Shown piece by piece: positions 36,552 to 47,362 of a DNA stretch of 64,000 nt; position 1 is the stretch's first letter; the number at the start of each line of letters is the position of its first letter. The position numbers and the translations under genes are program-made. Below the pieces are notes generated by a model. That model saw nothing but the letters and a program-made list of their open reading frames with translations. It made no database searches and was not told the DNA's origin. The stretch is from Leucocoprinus leucothites (taxonomy: Eukaryota > Basidiomycota > Agaricomycetes > Agaricales > Agaricaceae): positions 1,922,001-1,986,000 of the forward strand of contig JAACJO010000003.1 in assembly GCA_013368445.1 (NCBI GenBank). The letters run 5' to 3'.

Positions 36552-38694
36552 ATATATACCTAGACCAGGAGCGCCCCTCGACAAATTGAAAACTCGAAAC
36601 GAAGGCCATTAAAGAGGTTGTTACGGTTATAATGCCGAATAAGAGCATTTTGTTGGCAGACCTCGCGCTGTTGTCGTCCCCCATTTTGACTGAGGGCACT
36701 CTCTCCAGCATTGCAGTAGAGAAGTACACGCCACTTGACTTGTAAATCGAGTGTCTTACTTCTTGACTTGCCTGCCAAGGAAGGGGCCGCTAGAGGCAAT
36801 TGGGGAAATAGGTTCTAGTCACCACTGAGTGGCTCAATCTAGCCTTGCGGGAGCTTTAAGACGCCGCCTGAAATCGGTTCAGATTAAGTCTATGGTGCGG
36901 GTCACCTAGACGCCGCTAGTTTGGTGCAAGTGCCAATTTGGTTCGGACCTTAACTGGAAAATAATTAAATCAAATTAAAATTAAAATTAAAAATACCCTC
37001 TTGGGCGCCTGCAACACTGTCGCCAGTATAGGGGGCCAAATTCATTATTTATGGCTCATCAGTCTGTAAAAATCCTTGTAGCCACATCGAACCAAAGTCC
37101 TAGCATCCAGTTCGAGGCAGTACCACTGCATTCCAGAGGTTCCTACTGTCATTTTTGATTTCTTTAGATGATTAGTAATACACTACTTTAGGAAGTACCT
37201 TCCATATATGGATACCATGACATCACTCTGCCAATTCCCAGGAGCTTTCATGAAATAACTCTGTCAATTTTGGCCGGAATAAAAAGCTGTCTATACAATT
37301 TGCTCAGACTGATGAAAGGAGCATTTTGTATAGAGGAATAAGAAATTGGGCAAAATCTGCGTCCCTTATTTCGTTTGCACCAAAGTAGCGGTGTTTAGGT
37401 GACCTGCACCATAGTAGCGTCGAATGAGAAGATAACGTGCGCATTGATAGCGAATGAACCAAAGTTGAAAGGGCCAGGGGATGACGTATCGACGTTAATT
37501 AATTCATTTGACACCTGATCATTGATGCTTTCCTACGCAGAAGGTGCCGGGCACCTTTTCTCATGCCGTCGTACAGTATCTCCTCAAGAGCTGGATATTG
37601 TACGACTAGGATCCTAGGAGGACATTGGTTCAGAAATTTGAAGACGCAGATTGATACTTGCTCGAACTCGTGGACCAGTTCCAACTTTCAGTGGTATTCT
37701 ACTCGTAATAGAGAGGTAAAACCATTGCTGTACTTTGGCCTATTGGCGGCTGAGAAAACCATGTTGAGCAGATATCTATCGGTTGGAAGTTAAATACACT
37801 GGGAAGCGGCGATTGCTGAGCACTACTTAGGTTGTTTACCGCTACATATTGCTACATAGTATTACACGGTGTACTTCCATTCTTTCTGGTGTTTCTCAGG
37901 AGAAAACCGATGGCCAAGCCTTCTCTAATCTTGGAGCATATTATAGTTGAGCGCTCGTGGACATGAACTTGGGGTCCTCGTGTCGAATCTGTCGGATTCC
38001 ATTCAAACTATTACTGTAGTTGGCATGACGGGTCTAGAAAATAAGTATCAGTCATCACATCAGCACGCTTTACCGAAAGTTCGCGTCCCAAGATGAAGAT
38101 GATTTTACAAGGCAAGTTGGATTAGACCCTTTTCTCTGAAGCTCGGATTCAGGGAAGTCTGGTACACCAGAGTGATGTCACTAGGTGGATCCTAGAATGC
38201 TGGGGCCTCATCTGGCCCCATACGCCATTCCTTGATCAGGTCGAGGGGACTTTCGTTAGAATCATCACATGAATGCCAAGGTGAGTTGATGACATTACAG
38301 GAATTAACACGCTGCGTCGGGATGGAGATAAGGTATGTTCTTCTGCCTCGTGTTTTCTCATACGGATCTTGCCAGTCGACATAATTCCAGACTCTGACAA
38401 GTAAGACGATGGAATAGGTGAATAAGGTGTTCGTGCTGACTAGGAAGTGTAGACAGAGAATAGCCACGAGACTGGGGCATCCTGGACCCGAGCTAGACCT
38501 AGGGGCGGGCCAGTAAGATGGGAAGAGTTCTGTCAGCCGCGCCGATCAATGATCCAGCTGTGGGGCTTGGGATAAGCGCTGTTTTCCGAATGTAGCACTG
38601 CTCCAGAGCATTGGCACGTGCCAGGGCTAGTGGAAATTGGGATCAGTGAGCCTCTGTGCTCTTGCGCCATCTCTTCAACACTGAACCCCTTCCA
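36552..38694. other. Intergenic region containing a MITE-like element
   Basis: Upstream region shared by the divergent glucoamylase and PA-TM-RING genes. No supported coding gene; small open frames at 37.5-37.8 and 38.2-38.5 kb have no domains. It contains the MITE-like element at 36893-37411, an AT-rich TTAAAATTAAAATTAAAAAT run near 36970-36995 and a small AAGGTGC/GCACCTT dyad at 37541-37557. Confidence 0.55.
36893..37411. mobile_element. 519-bp MITE-like element with 38-bp terminal inverted repeats
   Basis: The left end 36893-36930 (TGGTGCGGGTCACCTAGACG...) and the reverse complement of the right end 37374-37411 (TGGTGCAGGTCACCTAAACA...) match at 33 of 38 positions by eye. Both ends are bordered by TA (36891-36892 and 37412-37413), as expected for a TA target duplication of Tc1/mariner-like insertions. 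The interior is AT-rich and non-coding, so this would be a non-autonomous miniature element. It lies about 340 bases upstream of the glucoamylase. The family cannot be named without finding other copies. Confidence 0.7.
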
Positions 38695-40230
38695 ATGCTC
38701 TGGGGCTTCGTCTTTTGTACTTTTCTATCTTATGTATCGGCTGCGTCGTGGGCCAAGTCACTCGAAATCTCAGCTCGGTCCTTCTTGAACGCCGAAAACG
38801 ATAGGACTTGGCTTTGGGGCTGGGCATGGGGCTCTGAGAGCACTGTCTCGATAGTTGACCATTCTCCCGTTATTTCTTATAATTCAAGGCCAGGTATGTG
38901 ATTAGGCTCATAAAGCGGGAGGAACTATTTACTAAATACACCGTAGCTGCGTTTGGCGCAGAAATCGACGACCCGATATTGGGCTATGTCATCCCCCTTT
39001 CTTCATTTACTGTCCCTTGTACAGGCAACCAGACGACTGACCTCGGTCTCCCACCCAATAAAGGTTGTCCGACTCTGTGTGTTCTCGGCCCCCATACGCC
39101 TACCGATACTTGGATTGCTTTGGTTCAACGAGGGGATTGTGAGTTTGTGAAGAAAGTGCGGGAGGCACAAAGACTTGGTGCAAAAGCAGTTGTCGTTGGA
39201 GGGGATGATCCTGCGATATCTGGGTATCCAGATACCCTGGTGAACATGTACAGTCCAGGTTAGAAGCCTGCTTTCTCAATGAGAACATTCGACGTCTGAC
39301 ATGCCCGCAGAGGACTCTTCAGATATCAGGATTGCTGCTACGTACATCAAATTCTCAGATTATATGCAGCTGTACACGCTGATTGGAACATCGAACACGA
39401 CGCATTCGGGACTACAGACTCTCTCTCTATTGATCACTGCGGAATATTCTGCATGGGAGTGGTACTCGTAAGTCTTCCTTCTGAGTGCGAACACTAGGAA
39501 TTTATAATTTATATTCAGGCCAATAATCACGTTCATAGTCATCTTGCTCCTTCCATCAGTATTGACATTCATCACTTTGCTCATACACCGCATACGAGCG
39601 GCCCGAGCGGCTCAACGCGAGCGAGCACCAGAGGACATCGTTCGCAGATTGCCCTGGCGAGTACACACAGGAAAGGGTTGGGAGAAGCATGTAGGAGGAG
39701 AACCGGTTGATGATACGCCTGCTTTTCGGTCTTCAGAGGTAGACCTCGAGGAAGGGATGCCTCCCACAGAAGAAACCCAGTCAGCTAAGGCACTTGATGC
39801 AACGGAGGATCCCGCAAATTCCTCTACTTCTCCCTTAGCTGAAGATCCCAACGACCAACCCTGGTTCGAGTCACAGCTAGAGTGTGCAATATGTCTATCA
39901 GAGTTCACCAAAGGGGACAAGGTTCGCGTATTACCGTGCCAGCACATCTTTCATCTCAGTGAGATAGATGAGTGGCTGATCCATCGGAAGAAATTGGTGC
40001 GCATAAGGCGTAGTACTCTCCATTCTCCAACTAACCTCTTGTAATTTTGTGTTCACCAGTGCCCCGTATGCAAAGCTGACGTGACTCAACCTCCTCGACC
40101 CGTGCCACCGCGGAAAACCTCCTCATCAACCCACAATTCCCACCACAGCGATCTTCCACGACTGCCACACGAACAAAACGCGACAGAACGAACGCCATTG
40201 TTGCATCGCGACAATCAAGGAAACGAATGA
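38695..40230 (+). CDS. PA-TM-RING type E3 ubiquitin ligase
   Basis: About 430 residues with several introns (for example after NSRPG near 38895, after MYSPG near 39258, near 39470-39518, and one splitting the RING near 39995-40060). The start ATG is at 38695; the frame upstream lacks an ATG. It has a signal peptide ([16 protein letters not shown]) and a lumenal protease-associated domain with the hallmark [24 protein letters not shown] single membrane span follows ([20 protein letters not shown]). The cytosolic RING-H2 reads [21 protein letters not shown], then H and CPVCKADV. This is the RNF13/GRAIL/ReMembR-H2 architecture, which ubiquitinates membrane cargo in the endosome-vacuole system. 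The C-terminal tail is Ser/His/Pro-rich. Stop TGA at 40228-40230. Confidence 0.9.
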
Positions 40231-42593
40231 ATCTTCACACCCCTCATGATAATATTTATCCAGTACCATTCTAGTGTTGTATCTTACCCTCCCTTCTGAG
40301 TGATCTGTCATTTGTAATATACCTTTCGTCGAAACTTGAATGGAACCAAACTTCGGGCTGTTCTTGCGTTAAATACTCCATATACTCTCATGTACATTCT
40401 GATCTACAAATATAGTGACATAATTTCTAGCCGAGTTTGGTAGGTTTGCTATGGAGGCATGGAGAACGTTGTCCGAATGATCAGCTTCTTTGCCTTTAAA
40501 CTTTGAGCACGCATGGCTCCCAATCAGTTCTATGTTTTTTCTCGTACACGAGGCAGTGGCCCCATGTCGCAATACGGAGGAACGTTTTGACAATGTCATC
40601 GAAGTCCACGGCTTCACAGGGTGGACACCTGACTTCACCAGAATCAACAAGGAGCCAACCCTTTTGGCCAGGGTTCGGGCGCTCTGGATGGAATAGATGC
40701 ATGAGAACTCACGAAGACCGAAGAAGGGCATCGTCATTGTTCACGAGTTGCTTACGAAGAAGTCAATCCTCCAATGCCCTAAGGGATGAGCAAAGAGCAT
40801 AACGTTGACACTCTGAACGATTCTCCAGAGTGAAGAAGATTCCCCTTTTCCCGTAATATGGCCACATGGACTTTATGCAATGGTTGGTTGCACTACTCCG
40901 AAAACCGATGTCATCTCCCTTGTACGAATGTCAAACTATACGACAGCACCCTTCATTACAGCTTATCATCACCCTTGCCACTGAATAGATGCCACGCCGA
41001 CCTCTCCGTTCCAACACAAGTAGGGAACAACGAATAAGGCCACCAATGTCTAAATACCCAGTAATTTATGGGACACGTTTTGCCTCTAACTTTGATGTGA
41101 TTTAGGAACAAGATCGTTGAACAATAAGAGACAGGTACGTATGACCTTACACGCGTTTAGCCTTTTTTTGTTGAAGTCTTCCAGGATTGGCTGATGCTTA
41201 CTTGGGCTCCTTACTCTTCTCAGAATGGGCTTATTGTTTACTCTCAGGCTGGTTCCGTGCGGCGCGCCATCCGCAGTGAGTGCCAGTGACCGAAGCTGAA
41301 CTTTTGAGGAAACTTGAATAAAAGTTGTGGAGGTGTGTGGGTGGGTGTTCCGTTCAAGTGTTGTCATGATTACGAGGATGGTCAAGAAGGCGTTGCAACC
41401 AATAGACCTGGCTCCCTATTCGTGATTTCAGGGCCGTACTCTTGGATCACCCATCACAGTCCATCACTCTCATCAACGTCTTTGAAATCTCACCACCACC
41501 AGGATCTAACATAGTACCCCCGGATGTACAAACTTGGAACCGCGACCCTTCGCTAAACGAAGATTCGACTTCTGTACCAAATAGTGGTCACTTTGAAGGG
41601 GAAGTGGCGAAGCCGGCAAGTCTGCGTGGGCATAGGTGGGCATCTTGGGACACAATCCTTCTACTACCCTATCGCTGATTTAAATGATCCAGCTCCGACT
41701 TCCGAGGATGACGTTCTTATTGTTATGAACTCATGGCTGCCTAGGCTAATTGTCTTCCTACCCAGCCAGTAGGCTAACCTGGTTTGCCCGTGTCACGGGA
41801 TTCCTCGACATATGCTTTCGCCGTAACCGTCTGGAATTACGAACTCTAATCCGCTGGGGCTCTTTGGGCAACTGTTTGCATCCACCATTTGATCTGCCCC
41901 CCTAGTTTGTCTTTAGCCTGGTGTTGGTCTACGTGAGTATCAATCATGTTACCTTTTTTGGAGAACACAGTTCGGAATCAAGGTTTCTTTTGCAGTCCTT
42001 TTGTACTCCTACCTCCCCACCCCCAGGACCATTGGATTCCACACTGCTATACTATTGTGTCCGCTGGTTGTAGTATATTGTGGGCGCCCTTTCCGCCGAC
42101 TCCCGTCCTCCGATCGTCCTCAGTCACGTTTTAATACATCCTTTCAAGTGACGCTCGCCCCGACGCAAAAATTCCGTATCATTTAACTTCAGGGAAGGCA
42201 CTTGGGCGTACTTTTGATTAAACATTGGACACCGGGGCATCCAGCAGCTCATTTCCGGTTCCCCCCAAGCAGAGCTCACTGTCCAACATAAAACCAGTCC
42301 AGCCCGGCCTTCCCGCGACCGCCCCAATCACCTTTCACCCTCGGATTACGGATCCCTTTTAGCTTCTTTCTTCCTCTTTGGGCGGTCCATTATACAAGTT
42401 CCATCTGATCGCTAATTTTGCCTTTTTATTTCCCTATTTGTCGGAAGATTGATATAGGGTGCCTCTCTTGAAACTAGCTTTCACTTTCGGTTCCTGTATT
42501 CGGAGTTGATCCTTGTTGTTCTTGTGGACCACCTTTGAGTCCTCCACGTCGTTCCTTTTCTCTTTCATCCCCTCCACTCCAGTCTCTTTTCCA
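40231..42593. other. Long intergenic region, no supported gene
   Basis: Between the RING gene and the CCCH gene. Several open frames of 60-120 codons occur on both strands (notably around 40.37-40.74 kb minus and 41.3-41.8 kb plus). None has a recognisable domain, start context or coherent splicing. The right end is the promoter and pyrimidine-rich leader of the CCCH gene, which may contain non-coding exons. Confidence 0.5.
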
Positions 42594-44599
42594 TGCTGGA
42601 CTCTGAGCAATCCCCTTCTTCGCGCGAACGAAAACTGTCGATGAAAGCCAAGAAACCACCCCCACTCAAGAAACGACATAGTGAGTAAACCATATTCCCT
42701 CCTTGTTCCCTGCATTTCTTTCAGTTCCCGGAAGTTACTCGCTTGCTTCGTTGGAAACATGTTACTGATCCTTATTCCTTTCACTACAGCGAAACCTTGC
42801 AAATTCTTCCAGTTCGGCCGATGCTCGAATACTGCAGAAGAGTGCAACTTCGCGCACGTATTAGTGCTACCTGGACTGTCCTTGTCTCCGTCGCTGGCAA
42901 TATCACCGACCACAGGTGTAGGTGGGGTTTGCAAGCACTTTGCGATGGGACAATGTCCCAGCGAGAGAGTTTGCGGGATGCGTCATATACATGGTGAATG
43001 AACCATATTTATCTCTCCATTTCATGTACTGACAAGCGTTGTTGCTTTCAGACATGAATGTTTTGGGTCCCCAGCTAAACCATCTACAACTTGGACCACC
43101 TCCCACTTTATCGCCCAGTATGCTACCCTCACCGCGACCGCTACCTACTCTGTCTGAGTCTTTTTGTATAGGTTCATCAGCTCCCTATGGTGGAATCTTT
43201 CCCTACCCTAACCCATACCCCACATATCCCCCCTTCTACGGTGCACCGTGGTCTCAAAGCACTTACGGAGAACAACCGACCACAGGCCCAATTACGAACG
43301 GCGGCTATTCTGCCGGTGGTCATAATTATCGTTTCCCAGAGGATGAATCACCCTCTGTTTCAATATCAGCGTCAACCGATAGCTCTGCCTTGTCACGACT
43401 TGACACACCCGGTGATGGTGGTCCAGTAGGAGCGCTAGGGCTGACTGGCATCGGGAAACCTGAGGAATCCGGTGTCACTGAAAGTCCGGTCATAAACGTA
43501 AACTCGCCCCATGACTACGACGATTTTAATGTTGTCACTGAAAACCCTCAGTACTCAGAACATGCTCACAACCAACACCAGTCCCAAGTTCGTGTGATGG
43601 ACGCTGAACCCCACGCTATGACATCGGGATACAAATATAATGTACATGGTGGATGCTACCCGGTGTCTCTGACACCCTCATGGGACGTGGGTGGGGTGCA
43701 CTATTACTCTCAAGTGGCTGGATTGAGCTCCGGAGATCAGAAGTTCTCTGTGACGCGCAGCTCATCGTGTGCGAGTTTACGGAGCAAGTCAGCCACTAGG
43801 AAGTACAAAAGTAAGCCTTCATTTCAATTCTCTTATTGTCTTCATCCTGACTCAATCAAACCTAACATAGCTAAGCCATGCAGATATTTCAGCGTCGAGA
43901 ATGGCTGTCCCAATGGCGATAGCTGCACGTTGTATGTATCGATCACTTGCTATTTATGGTTTGGTGATATGATACTGATGGGCGTTTATCTATAGCTTAC
44001 ACGACGCGAGTATTCCTCCAGTTCCACTGATGGCTCGCAGTCATTCAAAAAGTCCAACTTCCTCTGGGAACGGTGACGACGATACTACGTTTTTTCCCAG
44101 GCGAACCGATCAGGATGGTGAGAATGCGGAGAACGACACATCACGAGCTGAAGATGCAGGACCTGGAGACAATAAGGAGAAGAAGAACTTCTTCCCCATC
44201 ACCTGGCGTGTGATCGGAGGGGGAGTGTTGATGGGCGGTAAACGTCCAGAAATTTCAGGGGGGGATAGCCTGCGTGGTGCGTATCCCCATTATGGAGAGT
44301 TAGTGTCGTCTAGACAGCCGTCAGTAGAGAGCCGCGGGGATGGCGGAGGCGACGTTGCCACTGAAAAGAAGGGGCATTTGAAGTTCGATGTGGCTGCTCC
44401 CAGACCCCGGTCAAGCTCAGTTTCGACGCCTATTGCTCGACCTAACACCGTAATTGGTGTTAGGAGATACAACGACAGAGTAGGTTCTTTTCTTGTTGAT
44501 GCCTTTGCATTGAATTCAGGCTCATGCATGTGGTTAAGCTATTTTCTGCTGAATTGCCTTAAACCAACGGACTCTACATGGAAATCATACTTGCAGTAA
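42594..44599 (+). CDS. Three-finger CCCH zinc-finger protein
   Basis: A probable RNA-binding regulator of mRNA fate. Exon 1 (42594-42680) encodes a basic N terminus (MKAKKPPPLKKRH). After an intron come finger 1, CKFFQFGRCSNTAEECNFAH (CX7CX6CX3H), and finger 2, CKHFAMGQCPSERVCGMRH (CX7CX5CX3H). A long Pro/Ser/Tyr-rich low-complexity region follows, then finger 3, CRYFSVENGCPNGDSCTFLH (CX8CX5CX3H). An intron (about 43933-43995) splits finger 3 between its last cysteine and histidine. The tail is polar with an Arg-rich RRYNDR. At the end, 39 in-frame codons from 44480 may be an intron (GTAGGT ... TTGCAG). Spliced or not, the protein ends at the same TAA at 44597-44599. Length is about 540-580 residues. 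The precise RNA target is unknown. Confidence 0.85.
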
Positions 44600-45501
44600 C
44601 CAACCAATTTCGCTCGCGACAACAAACGACAATCATATCCTCACTTTTGTATATTTTGGCTGCGCTTTCAATTTTTCGCTTTCGTCCGCTTTTCGCTTTT
44701 CGGCCAGTTAGACTTCGACCTTCCACTCACTGGCTATCTCACTTGATCATACTATGCCAACTCACCAAATCTCATGTATCCTAGTGTCATAGACCCAACT
44801 ATAATACCTTTTAATAATCTTACCGATACCTTTGGAGAGAAATCGCGAGCGGAGGATTATCCGATTCAGTCCTACCCTGCATCGGGAGAGGGGAGAGGGG
44901 GCAGACTGTGGTCCCAGCTCCTCACAACCAGCACAGGTCCGCCTTGCTCTGGGATGTACCGCCCTGCACGTCTTTGCAGTGCGATAATCTGCTGATTTGC
45001 ATGCTTGTAAGGGGCTATCTTGATGGTATGTATCGTCCAAAAAAATACAGTCGTTCTATGCTCTTCCATATTGGGCTATCTGAGTGTTTGTTGGTAAAAC
45101 CAGCCAGAAAGTCCTACATAAGCGCTCTTGGGTATGACAGGGGCGAAGTTCTTGATCTGAAGTGGTTATCAGATAAGATGGCATCAAGACCCGGAAAAAT
45201 CACAATCAATCATCATCATGGAACATCAAGTTGCCTTGGACGTATGATTGAAGGGTTCAAGGGGGATACATTCTTCTGGACACATTGCTGTGTGTTACGA
45301 CCCACCGTGGGTCTAATCGGGCGGCCCAGAGCACTCTAAAAGCCCATTCAGGGATCGAACGGGAATCCTCACGTTATCCTCTACATAGTCGCCCCATAAG
45401 TACTCGGAACAACCTTTCTCTCCTTTGCTTTTTTTCTGTTTGACTTCCACTACCACTATTTTCATTATTCTCCTACTTTGAGTACCGGTTACATTCCTAG
45501 G
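44600..45501. other. Intergenic: heme oxygenase upstream region
   Basis: No gene supported. Pyrimidine-rich segments and a small GACCCA/TGGGTC dyad (about 45300-45314) are present. The last 80 bases before the start are CT-rich, typical of a fungal leader. Confidence 0.55.
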
Positions 45502-46686
45502 ATGGCATCCCCAGAGCTGAATGTTGATCTCTCGCAGCCCCTCGCTACGCTTCTCAAAGAGGCGACGAAGGAAGCACACGAACGGGCAGAAAACAGCCTA
45601 GGAGCCAAGCTCCTACTCAGTGGTCAGTTATCCAAAGAGCAGTACACCCAGTTCCTCATGATGCTCTGGCACGTCTATGAGTGAGTCGGCTCTTCTCCCT
45701 GTTCAACTTCACTGTCACGGATCTTACAATATGCCATGAACATTACAGCACCTTTGAACGCGCATTAGAGCGGCACTCGACCCATCCCACACTAGAGCCG
45801 ACATACAGCCCCCAGCTTCTTGGACGAACAGCTTCCCTGGCTTCCGACATCTCCTATTTATTACAAGTCCCACCGTCGACATGGCAAGCACATTCTTTAC
45901 ACACATCGTTACTCGCATCAATGCCCATCCAGCTTCGCACATACGTGGACCGTATCGATGCCATTTCTGATTCTCTCGATCCGTCTGCCCTTCTGGCACA
46001 TTCATATGTGCGATATCTTGGGGATTTGAGTGGGGGCCAATTCATCCGGAGAGTGATAGCGAAAGCGTTTAACCTGGACGAAACAAGCGGGCTTGGCGTG
46101 GAATTTTACGAGTTCAAGGAGCTTGGCGGTTCAAGGAAAGCTAACCAAGGTGACATGAAGAAGATCAAGGAGTGGTTCCGTCAGGGAATGAGCATTGGAG
46201 GAGATCGTGATGAAGTCAAAGGTTAGTCCCCGAACTTTTAAGCGCCCATATGACGAAAAAAGCGAATCATACCCTGACGTCAATTGCCGTTCCGTTAGCC
46301 GCCGTCGTGAATGAAGCTAACCTTGCTTTCGAACTCAACACTGGGCTGTTTGAAGCTCTTGCAACGTTGGCTACTGGACGCATGGAATCCACTCCAGATT
46401 CGGAGTCTTCGGAGGATGAAGAGCTCGTATTTGAGACACCCCTGAAGGCCACTACTACCTCTGACGAATCGCAAACAGAGAAGATATACCCATTGGCGTC
46501 TGTTGCAGCGTTTATCGCGGCAGGTACGTTGTTCCAAGTTTAACACACCTGTCATTTTGACTCTGATTGACGCTTGTTACTTTAGCTTGTCTTGCCCATT
46601 TTATAATTGTCGTGGGTGGGCTCACTGGTGCCAGAGGATACCAGAAACTACTCGCCATCGAGCGTTGGATTTCCACCTTTTTTTGA
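45502..46686 (+). CDS. HMX1: Heme oxygenase, tail-anchored
   Basis: Degrades heme to biliverdin, CO and Fe2+, mainly for iron recycling. The start ATG is at 45502 (a frame upstream lacks an ATG). Introns lie near 45680-45748, 46221-46298 and 46525-46586, and the stop TGA is at 46684-46686. The N-terminal helix has the proximal heme ligand His26 (LLKEATKEAHERAENS). The distal helix carries the glycine-rich SYVRYLGDLSGGQFIRRV. The C-terminal region is acidic and Ser-rich and ends in one hydrophobic segment (AHFIIVVGGLTGARGY after the last intron), consistent with a tail anchor in the endoplasmic reticulum as in other heme oxygenases. About 300 residues. The symbol follows the yeast orthologue; assignment to the family is firm. 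Confidence 0.92.
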
Positions 46687-47362
46687 TCTGATTTGGGCTC
46701 CTTACATTTTAATTTTGGATTTCTTGGACATTTAAGGATAGCAGCTTAACGATTATAACGATTGATATACCCTTGGCCTGAATTTGCCCCAATGTAGATA
46801 CATTATTGTAGCCTCTGTCCATGCGACTATTTTGACGCCTCTTCACGGATCTTGTTAGATCCGGCTGTTCCAGAAGACTCTTGTTCACGGTCTATGCGCT
46901 ACGTTCACCACCCATTGTTCGGGCCCGAACTATAAGTACGGGTCTCCCTAAACTTTACGTGATAGACCCGCCCGAGTCCTCGCTCAACTCCTGAAAACCG
47001 TCATCCCTCTTTCGGGACTCCGTACAACGACACTAAAGGAATCCGGCCATCCAGCTCTCGAGCATCAAATCGACGTGCTGGAGACAAGTCCAAAGATGAT
47101 ATATGGTGATGCAATACGGTAATCGATGGTTAGACGTGGTATATAAAACAACAAGCGATGGCCATAACCAAAAAGTCATACAGCAGCAGCTCGCAGAGCC
47201 TTGGATCTATACTGCCCTGAGAAGGGAAGGAGGAGTGATCTAACCAGAGATCGCTAAAAGAGAGACGAGTGTGGGTCAAACTAAATAAAAGGGTAACACG
47301 ATATCAAAGCAAACGACGACGATATAAGGGAGTGAGAGGAAAACAGTAAAGGGCTGGGGGGT
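46687..47362. other. Convergent 3' flanks
   Basis: Between heme oxygenase (plus) and aspartic protease 1 (minus). No gene, RNA or repeat recognised. Confidence 0.6.

Noticed and set aside
37541..37557. AAGGTGC / GCACCTT dyad
   Set aside because: A 7-bp palindrome is expected by chance in 64 kb; no associated feature.
40369..40737. Minus-strand frames near the RING gene 3' end (for example a CPPC-containing segment)
   Set aside because: Two overlapping frames compete, neither joins into a coherent spliced protein, and no domain is recognised.
41300..41780. Plus-strand open frames upstream of the CCCH gene
   Set aside because: Overlapping short frames without domain or splice support; could be non-coding leader exons at most.
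45340..45400. Possible tRNA B-box (GTTCGATCC on the minus strand)
   Set aside because: The flanking bases do not form a T-stem and no A-box or acceptor stem could be found at the right distance.
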